A DNA stretch of 58,092 nt from a virus (IMGVR_UViG_3300042290_000649:1-58092), one strand, 5' to 3'. Shown: positions 1 to 8,409, counted from the first letter of the stretch. The notes: generated by a model not told the origin, from the sequence alone. Translations and numbers: made by a program.

Positions 1-683
1 CCGTATCGCTCAATGTCAGTGCCACTTGCTTCTGGAGAATTCCACGTCAGATAAACATTCCCATCGGTGTAGACGGTCACCATAAGGCCGGTCGGCGCGT
101 TCAAATACGGGTCAGGTACCGGGGTAGGGGTTGGCTCCGGAGTCGGGGTTGGCGTCGGCTCCGGAGTTGGCGTTGGTGTGGGGGTGGGGGTGGGGGTGGG
201 GGTTGGCTGCGGGGTTGGCGTCCATGTTGCGGATGGAGTGCCTGGCGCAAGTTCCGCATCAAAGTTGCTGATCATGTAGTAGTGGTTTCCGCCAAACCGG
301 TCTGCCGTTGGGTCTCCGCAGCACACGCCCGCGCGCACTCGGTATTCGCCCGCAGGCACAGAAACACGGATTGTTGAGGCAAGGGAGTATCCGCCGGTGT
401 GGTCGGTAAATGAATCGTCGTTGGCTGCAATCAACGTGCCGGCGCTGTCGTACAGCCACAGCATAGAATCTACAGTGCCGGGGCACCAGGGTGCAGTGGT
501 GTCGTCGCACAAGTCGGTCCACAGGTGAAGTTCGCCCTGCTCAGGAACGGTAATCCAGAAATCCTGGGTGCGGTCAACGTAGTTGTTTTGTGCGCCAAAC
601 GCAGGGGACGTCACAAGTCCAAATACAAGCGTAGACAGTATTAGCCAGATAGTTGCCAGTGCTACAATGATTTTAGTGCTCAT
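1..683 (-). CDS. Secreted/surface protein with Pro-Thr linker and fibronectin-III-like domain (C-terminus beyond window)
   Basis: This open frame begins at an ATG at 681-683 after a good ribosome binding site (GGAAGGAGA) and runs off the left edge, so at least 227 residues are visible. The first 30 residues form a hydrophobic signal-type segment (IIVALATIWLILSTLVFGLV) ending in a plausible cleavage site at SPAFGA. Next comes a beta-rich domain of about 115 residues with paired cysteines (DLCDD, APWCPG, GVCCGD), resembling bacterial pre-peptidase-type domains. A (PT)n/EPTPTP linker of about 35 residues follows, then the start of a fibronectin-III-like domain (APTGLMVTVYTDGNVYLTW). The protein is probably exported or displayed on the virion. 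Its place upstream of tail fibre genes and the adhesion-type modules suggest surface binding, but this is inference. The C-terminus is missing. Confidence 0.75.
   Translation of the reverse strand, partial: MSTKIIVALATIWLILSTLVFGLVTSPAFGAQNNYVDRTQDFWITVPEQGELHLWTDLCDDTTAPWCPGTVDSMLWLYDSAGTLIAANDDSFTDHTGGYSLASTIRVSVPAGEYRVRAGVCCGDPTADRFGGNHYYMISNFDAELAPGTPSATWTPTPQPTPTPTPTPTPTPTPEPTPTPTPEPTPTPVPDPYLNAPTGLMVTVYTDGNVYLTWNSPEASGTDIERY
119..240. repeat. G-rich hexamer repeat encoding the Pro-Thr linker
   Basis: This tract is rich in GGGGTG, GGGGTTGG and CTCCGGAGT units on the plus strand, with four consecutive GTGGGG hexamers around 178-202. On the coding (minus) strand it specifies the PTPTPTP/EPTPTP linker of the left-edge protein. 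The plus-strand G runs could form G-quadruplexes and could allow slippage that changes linker length. Confidence 0.75.
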
Positions 684-712
684 GGGTCTCCTTCCCATAA
701 GCATTAAACAAT

Positions 713-749
713 ACGGAGATTACTTACTCAATGAGTAGGTAATCTCCGT
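713..749 (-). terminator. Rho-independent-type terminator between 769..960 and the left-edge gene
   Basis: An 18-base arm (ACGGAGATTACTTACTCA) faces its near-perfect complement with one mismatch and almost no formal loop, so the hairpin must open to a short loop. On the minus strand it is followed by ATTGTTTAAT. It lies just after the stop of the small zinc protein gene and before the ribosome binding site of the left-edge gene. Confidence 0.7.
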
Positions 750-768
750 GTTTTACGCAGGAAATCTA

Positions 769-960
769 CTAAATTTTAGGTAGATGCTTTCGGTGAAATT
801 CCACCCACGTGCTGGAACGCTTTGCGCCAACATAGGAAATGCTCCTTATAAGAGCAACCTCATTGGACATGACGGGCTCTTTGCACTGGTGGCAGACCCG
901 CGCAGTCAGGACCGGCTTTGCTGCTTCGCGCTTAGACTTGTTGTTCTTCACTCCAGCCAT
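769..960 (-). CDS. Small basic protein with CxxC motif
   Basis: This is a 63-residue basic protein whose start is supported by AAGGATAG upstream. The N-terminus is Lys-rich (KNNKSKREAAK). A CHQC pair at about residues 23-26 and later histidines (EFHRKH) give a possible but incomplete zinc-binding set. No family is recognised. It sits at the end of the leftward run after the tail fibres and is followed by the hairpin at 713-749. It could be a small nucleic-acid-binding regulator. Confidence 0.65.
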   Translation of the reverse strand: MAGVKNNKSKREAAKPVLTARVCHQCKEPVMSNEVALIRSISYVGAKRSSTWVEFHRKHLPKI

Positions 961-975
961 TTTCTATCCTTCCAA

Positions 976-1335
976 TCAGATGATTTGATCTGCGCACGCC
1001 GCGCAGTTGTGGAGCGGCGGGCAAACCCCGGGCTCAAATCCAACAACTCCAGCAGGGGCAACTGCAATCTGATGGCAGCACTGGCAGACGTGGTTATCAA
1101 TCTGCTGGTACAGGCTAGAGATGGTTTCGTTCTGGGTAACCCAGTTGTCAGTCTTTGGGCTTGACCAATGCGGCACATGCGCGCCGGGAATTGCCTCTAG
1201 GGCTGCGGCAATAGAGTCAACAGCATCTTTAATGGTTTCAGCAGAGCCCCCGTGGATCGCGGCGATAGCATCGGCAACAGCCGACTCATCTTCGGGCTCA
1301 TAGTTGATGGCGATAGTAATAAGCGTCTGTTCCAT
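976..1335 (-). CDS. Small acidic protein with C-terminal zinc-ribbon-like cysteines
   Basis: This 119-residue protein starts at an ATG preceded by AAGGAGACTTT. The first half is acidic and helical (EPEDESAVADAIAAIHGG, then an Ala/Ile-rich helix). The second half carries VCQCCHQI and later PGVCPPLHNCAAC, enough Cys/His for a small zinc ribbon. No family is recognised. Its position directly downstream of the tail fibres suggests a late gene, perhaps a fibre-assembly accessory protein, but nothing in the sequence proves that. Confidence 0.65.
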   Translation of the reverse strand: MEQTLITIAINYEPEDESAVADAIAAIHGGSAETIKDAVDSIAAALEAIPGAHVPHWSSPKTDNWVTQNETISSLYQQIDNHVCQCCHQIAVAPAGVVGFEPGVCPPLHNCAACADQII

Positions 1336-1344
1336 AAAGTCTCC

Positions 1345-2295
1345 TTATGTCTTGATAATATAATACAACAATTGCTGCTTGGGATCATGTGTTACGTGAG
1401 CATGCCCGCCGGCGCTTGCGAGGGCGCTCATTGTATGGCTGTGGGCGGCATTAATGCCCATAGAGGTGGCGTCATCTGAGGTTCCCGTACCACTGGCGTG
1501 CGTGTGCGCAGCGTGAGAAACCGTCCCCTCGTATGAGGTGGTGGTGGCTACGTGGTTGCTGCTCCCGCTGGCGGAGGCAAGGGAAATAACGTGCGTGTGC
1601 CCATCGCCAGAAACAGATGAGCCGGTGAGTTTAACCGCCGCCAAAGCAGAGTTAGCCCCGCTTGTGATGGAATGCGTATGCGCCGCACCGGCAAATGAAA
1701 ATACACCACTGACGGCGTGCGTTCCCTCCGTGGCAGATCCAGACGCCGCAGCCGTTACGACGTGCGTGTGGTTTGCAGCATGATTGTGTTCGCCCGCAGG
1801 GGTCATGCTTGTTGCGTGAGATGAGTGGGCGCCGTTAGTGGAGTGGCTAAATGAATCGTAGAACTGAACCCCAGAAGCAACTCTCCAACTCCCAGGGAGC
1901 CCGTTGTGGTCTGGTGCGGTTGAAAGAGAAGACGGAGCGCCAATGAGCCAATAGTCATCGTAGTAGGGAAGGTTGAACGTTGTTGTCCCGTTGCCAACAC
2001 CATAATTTGTTCCAATAACCGCAAACAAATCCGCATACGTTGTCCGTGAAACCGCGTCGCCGTTGCAAAGAATCCAACCAGATGGAACATTGCTGTGAGA
2101 CCCAGCCCACGATGTAACCATCCCAGGCTTTCCAGAGGAACCGGATGCCGAGCCGCCAATTTCTGCCCAGCCCGTGCTTTTGTACACCTTAACTTTCTTA
2201 GTAGTTGAGTTGAAATAAATTTGCGCAAGGCTTGGTGCCGACTGGTCATCATCCGCGACTGGGAGCCCAAGTGGCGAAACAAACTTTACAGACAT
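1345..2295 (-). CDS. Tail fibre protein with phage tail-collar domain (paralogue 3 of 3)
   Basis: This 316-residue fibre has three parts. An N-terminal attachment segment of about 50 residues (SVKFVSPLGLP, then YFNSTTKKVKVYKSTGW) is followed by a tail-collar domain at about residues 58-115 with the signature PSGWILCNGDAVSRTTYADLF and GTNYGVGNGTTTFNLP. The rest is a shaft rich in His-x-His motifs (HTH, HSH, HNH, HAH) about every 15-25 residues. HxH repeats of this kind coordinate iron along the T4 gp37 receptor-binding needle. The C-terminus (LLYYIIKT) matches the endings of its two neighbours. The start lies just before the stop of the upstream paralogue. Its role is host receptor binding. 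Confidence 0.85.
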   Translation of the reverse strand: MSVKFVSPLGLPVADDDQSAPSLAQIYFNSTTKKVKVYKSTGWAEIGGSASGSSGKPGMVTSWAGSHSNVPSGWILCNGDAVSRTTYADLFAVIGTNYGVGNGTTTFNLPYYDDYWLIGAPSSLSTAPDHNGLPGSWRVASGVQFYDSFSHSTNGAHSSHATSMTPAGEHNHAANHTHVVTAAASGSATEGTHAVSGVFSFAGAAHTHSITSGANSALAAVKLTGSSVSGDGHTHVISLASASGSSNHVATTTSYEGTVSHAAHTHASGTGTSDDATSMGINAAHSHTMSALASAGGHAHVTHDPKQQLLYYIIKT

Positions 2296-2296
2296 C

Positions 2297-3217
2297 TTAT
2301 GCCGCCTTAATAATATAGTGAACCTGATAGGTTTCGTAAGAGTGGCTAGTGTGCGTGTGCGATCCGTTGCTTGATGGTGTTGCTGTGTGATTGTGGTTTA
2401 CTATGGATGATGAGGTTGTGTTTCCAGAACTCGCAAGGCTGAAAACTGGGCTATGACGATGGGATGAGTGCGCCGACCAAGATGAAGTTGTAACGGAGTG
2501 GCTGTGCGTGTTTGTTGATACCGTTGGAGCAGTATGCGTATGCGCCGTTGATGCCCTTGTCGATCCGGTAATAACGGCGCCAAATCCAGCACCAGACGCA
2601 ACAGACGAGGTGTGGGTGTGGCTCTGCCCGGCATTTGACGTGTCTGAATATGTATGGCCAGTAAAAGTAATTGCCCCATCAGATGCAGTTGCTGAGTGAG
2701 TGTGCGTGTAGTCATGCTCTAGTTCGGTAAATTCTGTGTATGTCAGTGCATGCGAGTGTGTTGCCGCATCTCCAACGTGCGCAGCGATCTCAGTGGCATC
2801 TATGGTGCCCTGGCGAAATGTTGCCGTGTTGTCAATGTTTCCCAGTAGGTCAAGTCCCGCCGCCCCAACAACCTGATACCCCTGAAGGTCCGGGACATTA
2901 AACGTTGTTGATCCATTACCCGTCCCAAACCTTGTAGAAACTATTGAGAAAAGACCAGAGTAAGTTGACCTTGAAACCGCCTGACCTGCGCACACAAGCC
3001 AGCCAGACGGGGTTGAGGCGCCAAGCCATGGCTGAATAGAGCCAATGGGCATATCAATTGACGAAGAGCCACCCAGAGATGACCAAGATGTTCCGTCGTG
3101 GACTCGAATAACAGCATTCACGCTGTCGTAATAAATTAACCCAGCGCCAGAATATGTAGACTCAACATTTGCTTGCGTGGCAACCGGCAACTTAATGCTG
3201 GAAAGAATCTTTGTCAT
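2297..3217 (-). CDS. Tail fibre protein with phage tail-collar domain (paralogue 2 of 3)
   Basis: This 306-residue paralogue of its neighbours has the same architecture: attachment segment (YYDSVNAVIRVHDGTSW), collar domain (PSGWLVCAGQAVSRSTY, FGTGNGSTTFNVPDLQGY) and an HxH-rich shaft ending VHYIIKAA. I chose the ATG at 3215-3217, which overlaps the upstream TGA by four bases (ATGA). A longer frame starts at a TTG at 3233-3235 without better support. Tight coupling suggests co-translation of the three fibres. Confidence 0.85.
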   Translation of the reverse strand: MTKILSSIKLPVATQANVESTYSGAGLIYYDSVNAVIRVHDGTSWSSLGGSSSIDMPIGSIQPWLGASTPSGWLVCAGQAVSRSTYSGLFSIVSTRFGTGNGSTTFNVPDLQGYQVVGAAGLDLLGNIDNTATFRQGTIDATEIAAHVGDAATHSHALTYTEFTELEHDYTHTHSATASDGAITFTGHTYSDTSNAGQSHTHTSSVASGAGFGAVITGSTRASTAHTHTAPTVSTNTHSHSVTTSSWSAHSSHRHSPVFSLASSGNTTSSSIVNHNHTATPSSNGSHTHTSHSYETYQVHYIIKAA

Positions 3218-4149
3218 GTTTTCACCAAATACCAAACTCTTGCCCTATTGGCAGAGTGATTGTCGTGAGTGTGTGCTGCGGTTGCGTCTGCGGCCATTGA
3301 GCCGCCGTGCGTGTGCCCACTCACCGCTCCGGATGTGTTGGTGTACGAAGGCACTGTTCCGGTATAGGTGTGGCTATGGCCGCCGCTAGTGCCTACGGAC
3401 TCTGTGACCGTATGCGAGTGAGCATTGCCTCCAGAGATGTCCCCCACCGTGTGCGTGTGGCCTGTCGCAGCGGCCGATTCGTTGGTTAGGGATGTAGACA
3501 TAGAAATGGTTCCGACAGAGGCCGCAAGATTACCAACCGAGTGGGAATGTCCATCCGAAGATGTGGCGCCAACATACGTATGGGTGTGCCCGCTCGCAGC
3601 AGTCTGGCTTGAATACGTGGCTGTTGTTGTGTGGTTTGTTGCGTGAGTATGCCCGCCCTGCGAGTCGTCAGTAAACGTGTGCGTATGCGCTGCGTTGTCG
3701 GACGAGTGCGTAAGCGCAGTAAAGGGATCAGCAGACCCGTATGTCCAGACTTTTCCGCCAGAAGTGTTGCCAACCGCAACTCCAAGATTTGCGGATACCG
3801 CCCCAACAAGGCTGAGCCCCCTGAAATTGGGAACGTTAAACGTTGTGGTTCCGTCGCCAATGCCAAAGTACGTCCCAATTACTGCAAAAAGATCAGCGTA
3901 CGTTGTTCTGGACACGGCGCCCCCACTGCAATTGAGCCAACCGGCTGGCCTAGACGCTGGCGATCCAGTCCAGGCAATAACGGAGCCCGTTGGCATTTCT
4001 GTGGTTGTTACCCCGCCTAGGGCGCTCCACGTAGAGGCGCCCTTGACCTTTAACTCGTCAGTAAAACTGTTGTAATAAAGGGTACCCTCGTCCGCTGTGG
4101 GGTCCGAGGTAAATTCGGCGCTCTTAAGGGTGTTGACGAATTTAGGCAT
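3214..4149 (-). CDS. Tail fibre protein with phage tail-collar domain (paralogue 1 of 3)
   Basis: This 311-residue member is the first of the three tandem fibres. It has an attachment segment (YYNSFTDELKVKGASTW), a collar domain (RPAGWLNCSGGAVSRTTY, FGIGDGTTTFNVPNFRG), an HxH-rich shaft and the shared ending (VWYLVKT). No Shine-Dalgarno sequence precedes the ATG at 4147-4149. Instead a TATAAT box ends six bases before it, so the mRNA is probably leaderless. The promoter lies inside a terminator hairpin, so this gene starts a new transcription unit. Confidence 0.87.
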   Translation of the reverse strand: MPKFVNTLKSAEFTSDPTADEGTLYYNSFTDELKVKGASTWSALGGVTTTEMPTGSVIAWTGSPASRPAGWLNCSGGAVSRTTYADLFAVIGTYFGIGDGTTTFNVPNFRGLSLVGAVSANLGVAVGNTSGGKVWTYGSADPFTALTHSSDNAAHTHTFTDDSQGGHTHATNHTTTATYSSQTAASGHTHTYVGATSSDGHSHSVGNLAASVGTISMSTSLTNESAAATGHTHTVGDISGGNAHSHTVTESVGTSGGHSHTYTGTVPSYTNTSGAVSGHTHGGSMAADATAAHTHDNHSANRARVWYLVKT

Positions 4150-4155
4150 ATAAAG

Positions 4156-4183
4156 ATTATACCCCCCTCAGCGCTTAAATCAA
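4156..4183 (-). promoter_or_regulatory. Leaderless promoter for the tail-collar fibre genes
   Basis: On the minus strand TTGATT (4178-4183) and TATAAT (4156-4161) are separated by 16 bp, and six bases separate TATAAT from the ATG at 4149. This spacing puts the transcription start at or next to the start codon. No ribosome binding site is present. The promoter lies within the terminator hairpin 4159-4199. Confidence 0.7.
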
Positions 4184-4199
4184 GCGCCTTGGGGGGTAT
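4159..4199 (-). terminator. Terminator after the 500-residue fibre gene
   Basis: The outer arms ATACCCCCC/GGGGGGTAT (9 bp) and inner arms GCGCTT/AAGCGC (6 bp), with a three-base internal loop, form a strong stem. It sits between the stop at 4212 and the next start at 4149. AATCTTTAT follows on the minus strand and CTCTTTATT on the plus strand, so it may work both ways. Confidence 0.75.
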
Positions 4200-4211
4200 G
4201 CTCTTTATTGA

Positions 4212-5714
4212 TTATCCGTTTACAACGACTCGGTAAGTTCCTGCGACGCTGATGGTGACCGTCAACGTGTCGGTTGTTGTGGTAGCAACATCAGCAAACA
4301 CCTGAGCGTCCGAGGAGTCATACAGGGAAACCTGTACGGCCTTGGTGCCGAGGCTGTGGGTGATAGTCTTGGCTTCGCCTGTGGTCCAGGTTGCGCTCGT
4401 GTTGTAGCGAAGCGCCCCACCGTAGGTTGCGCTGATCGCCGTGCCGTTCCATGTACCGGCAGAGATCGTGCCAACGGTCGTGATGCTGTCATCGCCGCTG
4501 TATGTTCCGCCAGCCACTGCGGCGAGGGTTGCGTGGTACGCCTGAACGTCCGTGCCAATCGCAAGGCCAAGCGCCGTGCGGGCATCGCCGGCGCTGGTCG
4601 AACCAGTACCGCCGTTTGCAATGGCGATTGCGGTGCCGTTCCACGTACCAGCAGAGATCGTACCAACGGTCGTGATGCTGTCATCTCCGGAGTACGTTCC
4701 GCCAGCGACTGCGGCCAAGGTCGAGTTGTAGGCCTGAACGTTTGTGCCAATTGCAAGGCCGAGCGCCGTGCGCGCTGCGCCCGCGTCTGTAGCGCCGGTA
4801 CCGCCGTTTGCAATGGCGATCGCCGTGCCGTTCCACACACCGGTGGCGATGGTGCCAACCGAGGTGAGGCTTGAACCGGTGACGCCTGATCCAAGCGTGG
4901 TGCCGCTGAGGACTTCTGTGCCTGCAATGTAGAACTTCTTACCAGTAAGAAGATTCAAATGCTCAGACGAGGTCCATGCGTCGGTCGCGTCGACCCAGTT
5001 AAGAGTCTTATCGGTTGTGCCCTTGAGCGTAATACCGCCGCCATCGGCGCCGGCATCGCTTGGAGTTCCAGTTGATCCAAGTTCAATGTTCTTGTCGTCA
5101 ACCGTCAGGGTCGTCGAGTTAATTGTTGTGGTGGTTCCGTTGACCGTCAGGTCGCCGGAAAGGGTCAGGCTTGTACCAGTTGCTGCGCCAATGTTTGGCG
5201 TAACAAGGGTAGGCGTATTGGCAAAGACGAGTGCGCCAGTGCCAGTCTCATCAGAAATAACACCAGCAAGTTCGGCGGAGGTCGTTGCGGCGAAGTCGCC
5301 TAGTTTGTTGGAAGTGCTTGCCTTACCGTTGGCAAGGTCGTACGCAGCCTTGACTGCAGCGGGCGTTGCGGCCTTGCTGGTCGAGGTGCTGGAATACGAA
5401 TCCTCTAGTTGAACGGCACCCTTCTGTGAGGTTGTGCCATCTTGAATGCTGATTGTCGGGGTGTTTCCGCCAGTCGAAGCCAGCGGGCTAGAAGCAGAGA
5501 CGCTGCTAACCGTGCCGCTGCCGGTGCCGATAACCTGCCATGCTGCTCCGTCGTAGTACTTGATAACGTCGCTGGCGGTGTTGTAGTAAATCTGCCCCTG
5601 AACTGGTGATGCTGGGTCGCTCGCCAAGTTCTGAATAGTTGCGTTAAGCAACTCATTCTTGTTAAGGTCTATACTTCCACGAACATCTAGATTAGCAAGG
5701 AATTTTACTGCCAT
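4212..5714 (-). CDS. Repeat-containing tail fibre / appendage protein
   Basis: This 500-residue structural protein starts at an ATG after AGGAGA. The N-terminus ([20 protein letters not shown], then [17 protein letters not shown]) resembles the attachment segments of the collar fibres. The middle has tandem 64-residue repeats ([19 protein letters not shown] and [18 protein letters not shown]) typical of beta-helical fibre shafts. The C-terminus carries [23 protein letters not shown], a small domain also seen in shorter form in the next gene (ITHNLGRRPSVTVVDSAG). Expected role: side fibre or baseplate appendage contacting the host. The 3' end is marked by the terminator at 4159-4199. Confidence 0.82.
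   Translation of the reverse strand: MAVKFLANLDVRGSIDLNKNELLNATIQNLASDPASPVQGQIYYNTASDVIKYYDGAAWQVIGTGSGTVSSVSASSPLASTGGNTPTISIQDGTTSQKGAVQLEDSYSSTSTSKAATPAAVKAAYDLANGKASTSNKLGDFAATTSAELAGVISDETGTGALVFANTPTLVTPNIGAATGTSLTLSGDLTVNGTTTTINSTTLTVDDKNIELGSTGTPSDAGADGGGITLKGTTDKTLNWVDATDAWTSSEHLNLLTGKKFYIAGTEVLSGTTLGSGVTGSSLTSVGTIATGVWNGTAIAIANGGTGATDAGAARTALGLAIGTNVQAYNSTLAAVAGGTYSGDDSITTVGTISAGTWNGTAIAIANGGTGSTSAGDARTALGLAIGTDVQAYHATLAAVAGGTYSGDDSITTVGTISAGTWNGTAISATYGGALRYNTSATWTTGEAKTITHSLGTKAVQVSLYDSSDAQVFADVATTTTDTLTVTISVAGTYRVVVNG
4438..4821 (-). repeat. Tandem 192-bp intragenic repeat in tail fibre gene
   Basis: Two complete 192-bp units (4438-4629 and 4630-4821) and the start of a third (from 4822) repeat in frame, marked by the recurring GTGCCGTTCCA segment at 4441, 4633 and 4825. 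Each encodes 64 residues of fibre shaft. Recombination between copies could change fibre length. Confidence 0.8.
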
Positions 5715-5723
5715 GGTGGTCTC

Positions 5724-6047
5724 CTAATTCAAATATGCTTGGCCGCTAAACCCAGCAGAAAACTGGATTGTTAGGGCATTATCGCTTGTATATGTCACTT
5801 CGCCAATAACAACTGTACCTGCAGAGTCAACGACCGTAACGCTTGGTCGGCGACCGAGGTTATGCGTGATATTCCATGTTGCCGATGGGCTGCTCTGAGT
5901 AAATAAGTAGTTTTGGAATGATGTTCCAACGTTAACAACTGTCGCCGCTGGCGCGGTGGCGGTGTTAAATGGTCGTACTTGTGCGGTATTGGTTGAGCGA
6001 ACAATAGAAATCGTGCCGCCTTCATCAACAATCGAGAGTGGGCTCAT
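5724..6047 (-). CDS. Small tail appendage protein
   Basis: This 107-residue protein has a ribosome binding site (GGAGGTAACGCG) inside the end of the previous gene, and its ATG overlaps that gene's TGA by four bases. The C-terminal half (WNITHNLGRRPSVTVVDSAG, then TIQFSAGFSGQAYLN) is a compact beta domain common in phage tail fibre proteins and resembles the C-terminus of the 500-residue fibre. Probably a baseplate or fibre-associated structural component. The exact role is unknown. Confidence 0.7.
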   Translation of the reverse strand: MSPLSIVDEGGTISIVRSTNTAQVRPFNTATAPAATVVNVGTSFQNYLFTQSSPSATWNITHNLGRRPSVTVVDSAGTVVIGEVTYTSDNALTIQFSAGFSGQAYLN

Positions 6048-6391
6048 CGCGTTACCTCCGCTGAGAGGGTGAAATCTCCACCCATGACCTTGTCCACATA
6101 GGCACCGTTCACAACTTCGAGGTCGTACACGTAATTTCCGGCAGGAATTGCTGACGTAACCGAGCCGTCAACCAGGATGGTGATGGTTCCGGTCGTCCCA
6201 CCAAGCGTTAGCCCGCCGGATGGGCTGGTCAACGTGAGGTAGGCATATCCAGACGACGCACGGGGGCGAACCTGCATTCGGGCCGTGTAGCCCGTGAGGT
6301 TTATAGGGCTGCTATTCGCATCGCTATAGGTCACGACGCGAGAAAGACTGCTGCCCTGCTCGGTGGAGATGTCGTACTCAATAATTGCCAT
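6044..6391 (-). CDS. Tail appendage protein with Ig-like beta fold
   Basis: This 115-residue protein (MAIIEYDISTEQGSSL onward) has the composition of small Ig-like appendage proteins: LTGYTARMQVRPRASSG, then GGTTGTITILVDGSVTSAI, then YVYDLEVV. I chose the ATG at 6389-6391 because a TAAAAT -10 box lies seven bases upstream and no Shine-Dalgarno site exists, which fits leaderless initiation. Longer in-frame ATGs at 6400 and 6409 would start inside or upstream of that -10 box. It is the first gene of the leftward fibre operon, and such proteins are usually baseplate or fibre adaptors. Confidence 0.72.
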   Translation of the reverse strand: MAIIEYDISTEQGSSLSRVVTYSDANSSPINLTGYTARMQVRPRASSGYAYLTLTSPSGGLTLGGTTGTITILVDGSVTSAIPAGNYVYDLEVVNGAYVDKVMGGDFTLSAEVTR

Positions 6392-6398
6392 GTATGGC

Positions 6399-6426
6399 AT
6401 TTTACACATAAAAAAAGATCACACAA
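6399..6426 (-). promoter_or_regulatory. Leaderless promoter for the leftward fibre operon
   Basis: On the minus strand TTGTGT (6421-6426) and TAAAAT (6399-6404) are 16 bp apart, and seven bases separate the -10 box from the ATG at 6391. No ribosome binding site is visible. The site is back to back with the rightward terminase promoter. Confidence 0.62.
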
Positions 6427-6448
6427 CATCGAGCGTGACTGCGTGATG

Positions 6449-6480
6449 TATAATAACCCCACGACAACGTCATTTAGGAG
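6449..6480 (+). promoter_or_regulatory. Promoter -10 box and RBS for the terminase island
   Basis: A perfect TATAAT (6449-6454) lies about 32 bp before the TerS start, with TAGGAG (6475-6480) five bases before the ATG. No convincing -35 hexamer is seen, so it may need an activator. Unlike the opposing promoter, this one makes a leadered mRNA. Confidence 0.6.
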
Positions 6481-6485
6481 AACTC

Positions 6486-7037
6486 ATGGGACGACCCGGC
6501 AGACTTCCGCAAGGACAGGTACAGGCAGTCAGAGACAGAATCCGCTCTCTCCTGCTTGCTGGCTTGCACCCCAGCGCCATTGCCAAGCAGGTGGAACTGG
6601 CTGAGGACACCGTCCGCAGGCACCTGACCGTCATCCGGCAAGAGTGGAAAGACCAAGGCGTTGATGTCAGCGGCACCCGTTTGGAGTTGATTGCCAAGGC
6701 AAACTCCATCTCCCAGCAGGCGGCTATTGAGGCGGCGAAGGCTCGCGGCACCAGCGCAGCAGTCGCGGCGCTTAAACTGCAACTAGAAGTTGTTGACCGT
6801 ATTGCCAAGTTGACGGGCGCGTACGCCCCCGAGAAGGCGGAGATTAGCGGCCCGGGCGGCGGTGCCATCCAAGTTGTGCAGACTGAGCACGAAATTGATC
6901 ACCTTCCACCAGCGCAAGTAGCCGCACGGCTCCGGGCGTGGGCGGAAGACATTGAGTCCCAGAAGACTGGAGAGGAGGTGTCGGATGAACAACCAGGAGT
7001 ACCGCGAGTGGTTGAGGCGGAAAGCGCAGACGTCTGA
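6486..7037 (+). CDS. terS: Terminase small subunit (putative)
   Basis: This 183-residue protein opens with a helix-turn-helix segment (LHPSAIAKQVELAEDTVRRHL, about residues 28-48), as expected for a DNA-recognition domain. A helical middle (KARGTSAAVAALKLQLEVVDRIAKL) could drive oligomerisation, and the tail is acidic. It directly precedes the large subunit and overlaps it by 53 bases, with the TerL ribosome binding site inside the TerS end. By analogy it recognises viral DNA and hands it to the packaging motor. Small subunits diverge strongly, so the call rests on the HTH plus position. Confidence 0.8.
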   Translation: MGRPGRLPQGQVQAVRDRIRSLLLAGLHPSAIAKQVELAEDTVRRHLTVIRQEWKDQGVDVSGTRLELIAKANSISQQAAIEAAKARGTSAAVAALKLQLEVVDRIAKLTGAYAPEKAEISGPGGGAIQVVQTEHEIDHLPPAQVAARLRAWAEDIESQKTGEEVSDEQPGVPRVVEAESADV

Positions 7038-8409
7038 CGCAGCGTTTGCCGAGTACATCGGCAACCTTATCTTCCCCAAGCACCTTCGTGAAATGGAGCA
7101 GTTCCTCAACGATAACCCTCGCGCGCTTGTGCTCATGCCACGAGGCCATGCTAAGACAACGCAACTTTTACACCGCGCCGCTCGGCTTATTGGTGTCCAC
7201 AAGGGGCAGATCCGTGTAGGCATCTTAACCGCCGTGCTTTCCGACGCACTCGCGCGATCTAGGGCGGTCAGGACGCTGGTGGAGCATCCAAAGTTTGCCG
7301 AGATCTTTGAGTGGGCACGGGACGGAGTCATTGGCACGAAGTGGACGGACGAAGTGTGGACCATTAAGGGTACCAACCTCGGTAAAGACGCAACCTGCTT
7401 TGCAGACGGTGTGGGCTCGATTAAGCCCGGTGCCCGTCTTGACGTCCTGCTCGCAGACGACATGGTCGGCATCAAGGAAAACGCCACGCCGCTGCAGCGT
7501 CAGAAGTCCAGCGAAACCTATTGGCAGGTGGTTGACCCGATGCTTGTCCCTGGCTCCAAGCGCTGGTACATCGGCACACGCTGGCACGAAGATGACTTCT
7601 ACGCAGAACTCACAAGAAAGGGCGTCCCCACCTACCAGCGCCGATCCCTGGAAGATGCCGGCCCACTTTGGCCGGAGATGTACACCGAAGAGGCGCTGCT
7701 TCAAAAGAAGGAAGAACTGGGCGGACCGATCTTCTCGCTCCAGTACCAGAACGACGTGACCCAGATGGGTGGAAACATTTTCCGGCACGACTTCCTTCAG
7801 TATGTGGACCGCGTGCCCGCCGGTGCCCGCCGCATTGGGGTAGACCTTGCCTCTTCGTCGAGTGAGCGCTCCGACTACACGTCAGCCGTAGAAGTGGTTG
7901 AGGATGCAGACAAGAACCTGTACGTGGTCGGTGCATATCGTGAGCGCCTTGTGCAGGGGCATCAGCAATGGCTTACGGGGCTAGATAAGACTGGCTCAAT
8001 CGTGGACGGTTCTAATGGGCCACGCATGCTTTGGCCAGCACGGTACGTGGGGCTTCGCGGGCAGCAAGATGTAGACATGGATAGCCCGCGCAACTTTGAG
8101 GCGGTCAACATTGAAGCAGTCCAGCACCAAAGCACGTTTGTGCGCGAAATGCTATCTGAGACCCGCCTCCCAGCAAGGCCTATCCGCCCAGACCGCGATA
8201 AGGTCGTCCGCTCCCGCGCCCTTGCTGCCAGGTATGAGGCCGGAAAAGTGTTTCATCTTCGAGGCGGCCCAGGCATTAGCGCGCTGGAGTCTGAGATGCT
8301 AGGATTCCCCAATAGCGAGCACGACGACATGGTCGACGCGCTGGTCTATGCCGCAGATGTGGGTGGAGTCGGCTTTTACTTCACCTCAGCAACGAGGTAT
8401 GCACGATGA
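6985..8409 (+). CDS. terL: Terminase large subunit
   Basis: This 474-residue packaging ATPase/nuclease starts at the ATG at 6985, preceded by AGGAGG. Upstream in-frame extension to 6952 lacks such support. The N-terminal ATPase domain has a Walker A-like PRGHAKTT (residues 52-59) and Walker B LDVLLADD ending near residue 159. The C-terminal nuclease domain has the acidic motifs IGVDLASS (about 287) and HDDMVDAL (about 446), as in RNase H-fold terminases. The motor moves DNA into the prohead through the portal and cuts it. The portal gene lies 36 kb away, which is unusual. Confidence 0.95.
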   Translation: MNNQEYREWLRRKAQTSDAAFAEYIGNLIFPKHLREMEQFLNDNPRALVLMPRGHAKTTQLLHRAARLIGVHKGQIRVGILTAVLSDALARSRAVRTLVEHPKFAEIFEWARDGVIGTKWTDEVWTIKGTNLGKDATCFADGVGSIKPGARLDVLLADDMVGIKENATPLQRQKSSETYWQVVDPMLVPGSKRWYIGTRWHEDDFYAELTRKGVPTYQRRSLEDAGPLWPEMYTEEALLQKKEELGGPIFSLQYQNDVTQMGGNIFRHDFLQYVDRVPAGARRIGVDLASSSSERSDYTSAVEVVEDADKNLYVVGAYRERLVQGHQQWLTGLDKTGSIVDGSNGPRMLWPARYVGLRGQQDVDMDSPRNFEAVNIEAVQHQSTFVREMLSETRLPARPIRPDRDKVVRSRALAARYEAGKVFHLRGGPGISALESEMLGFPNSEHDDMVDALVYAADVGGVGFYFTSATRYAR

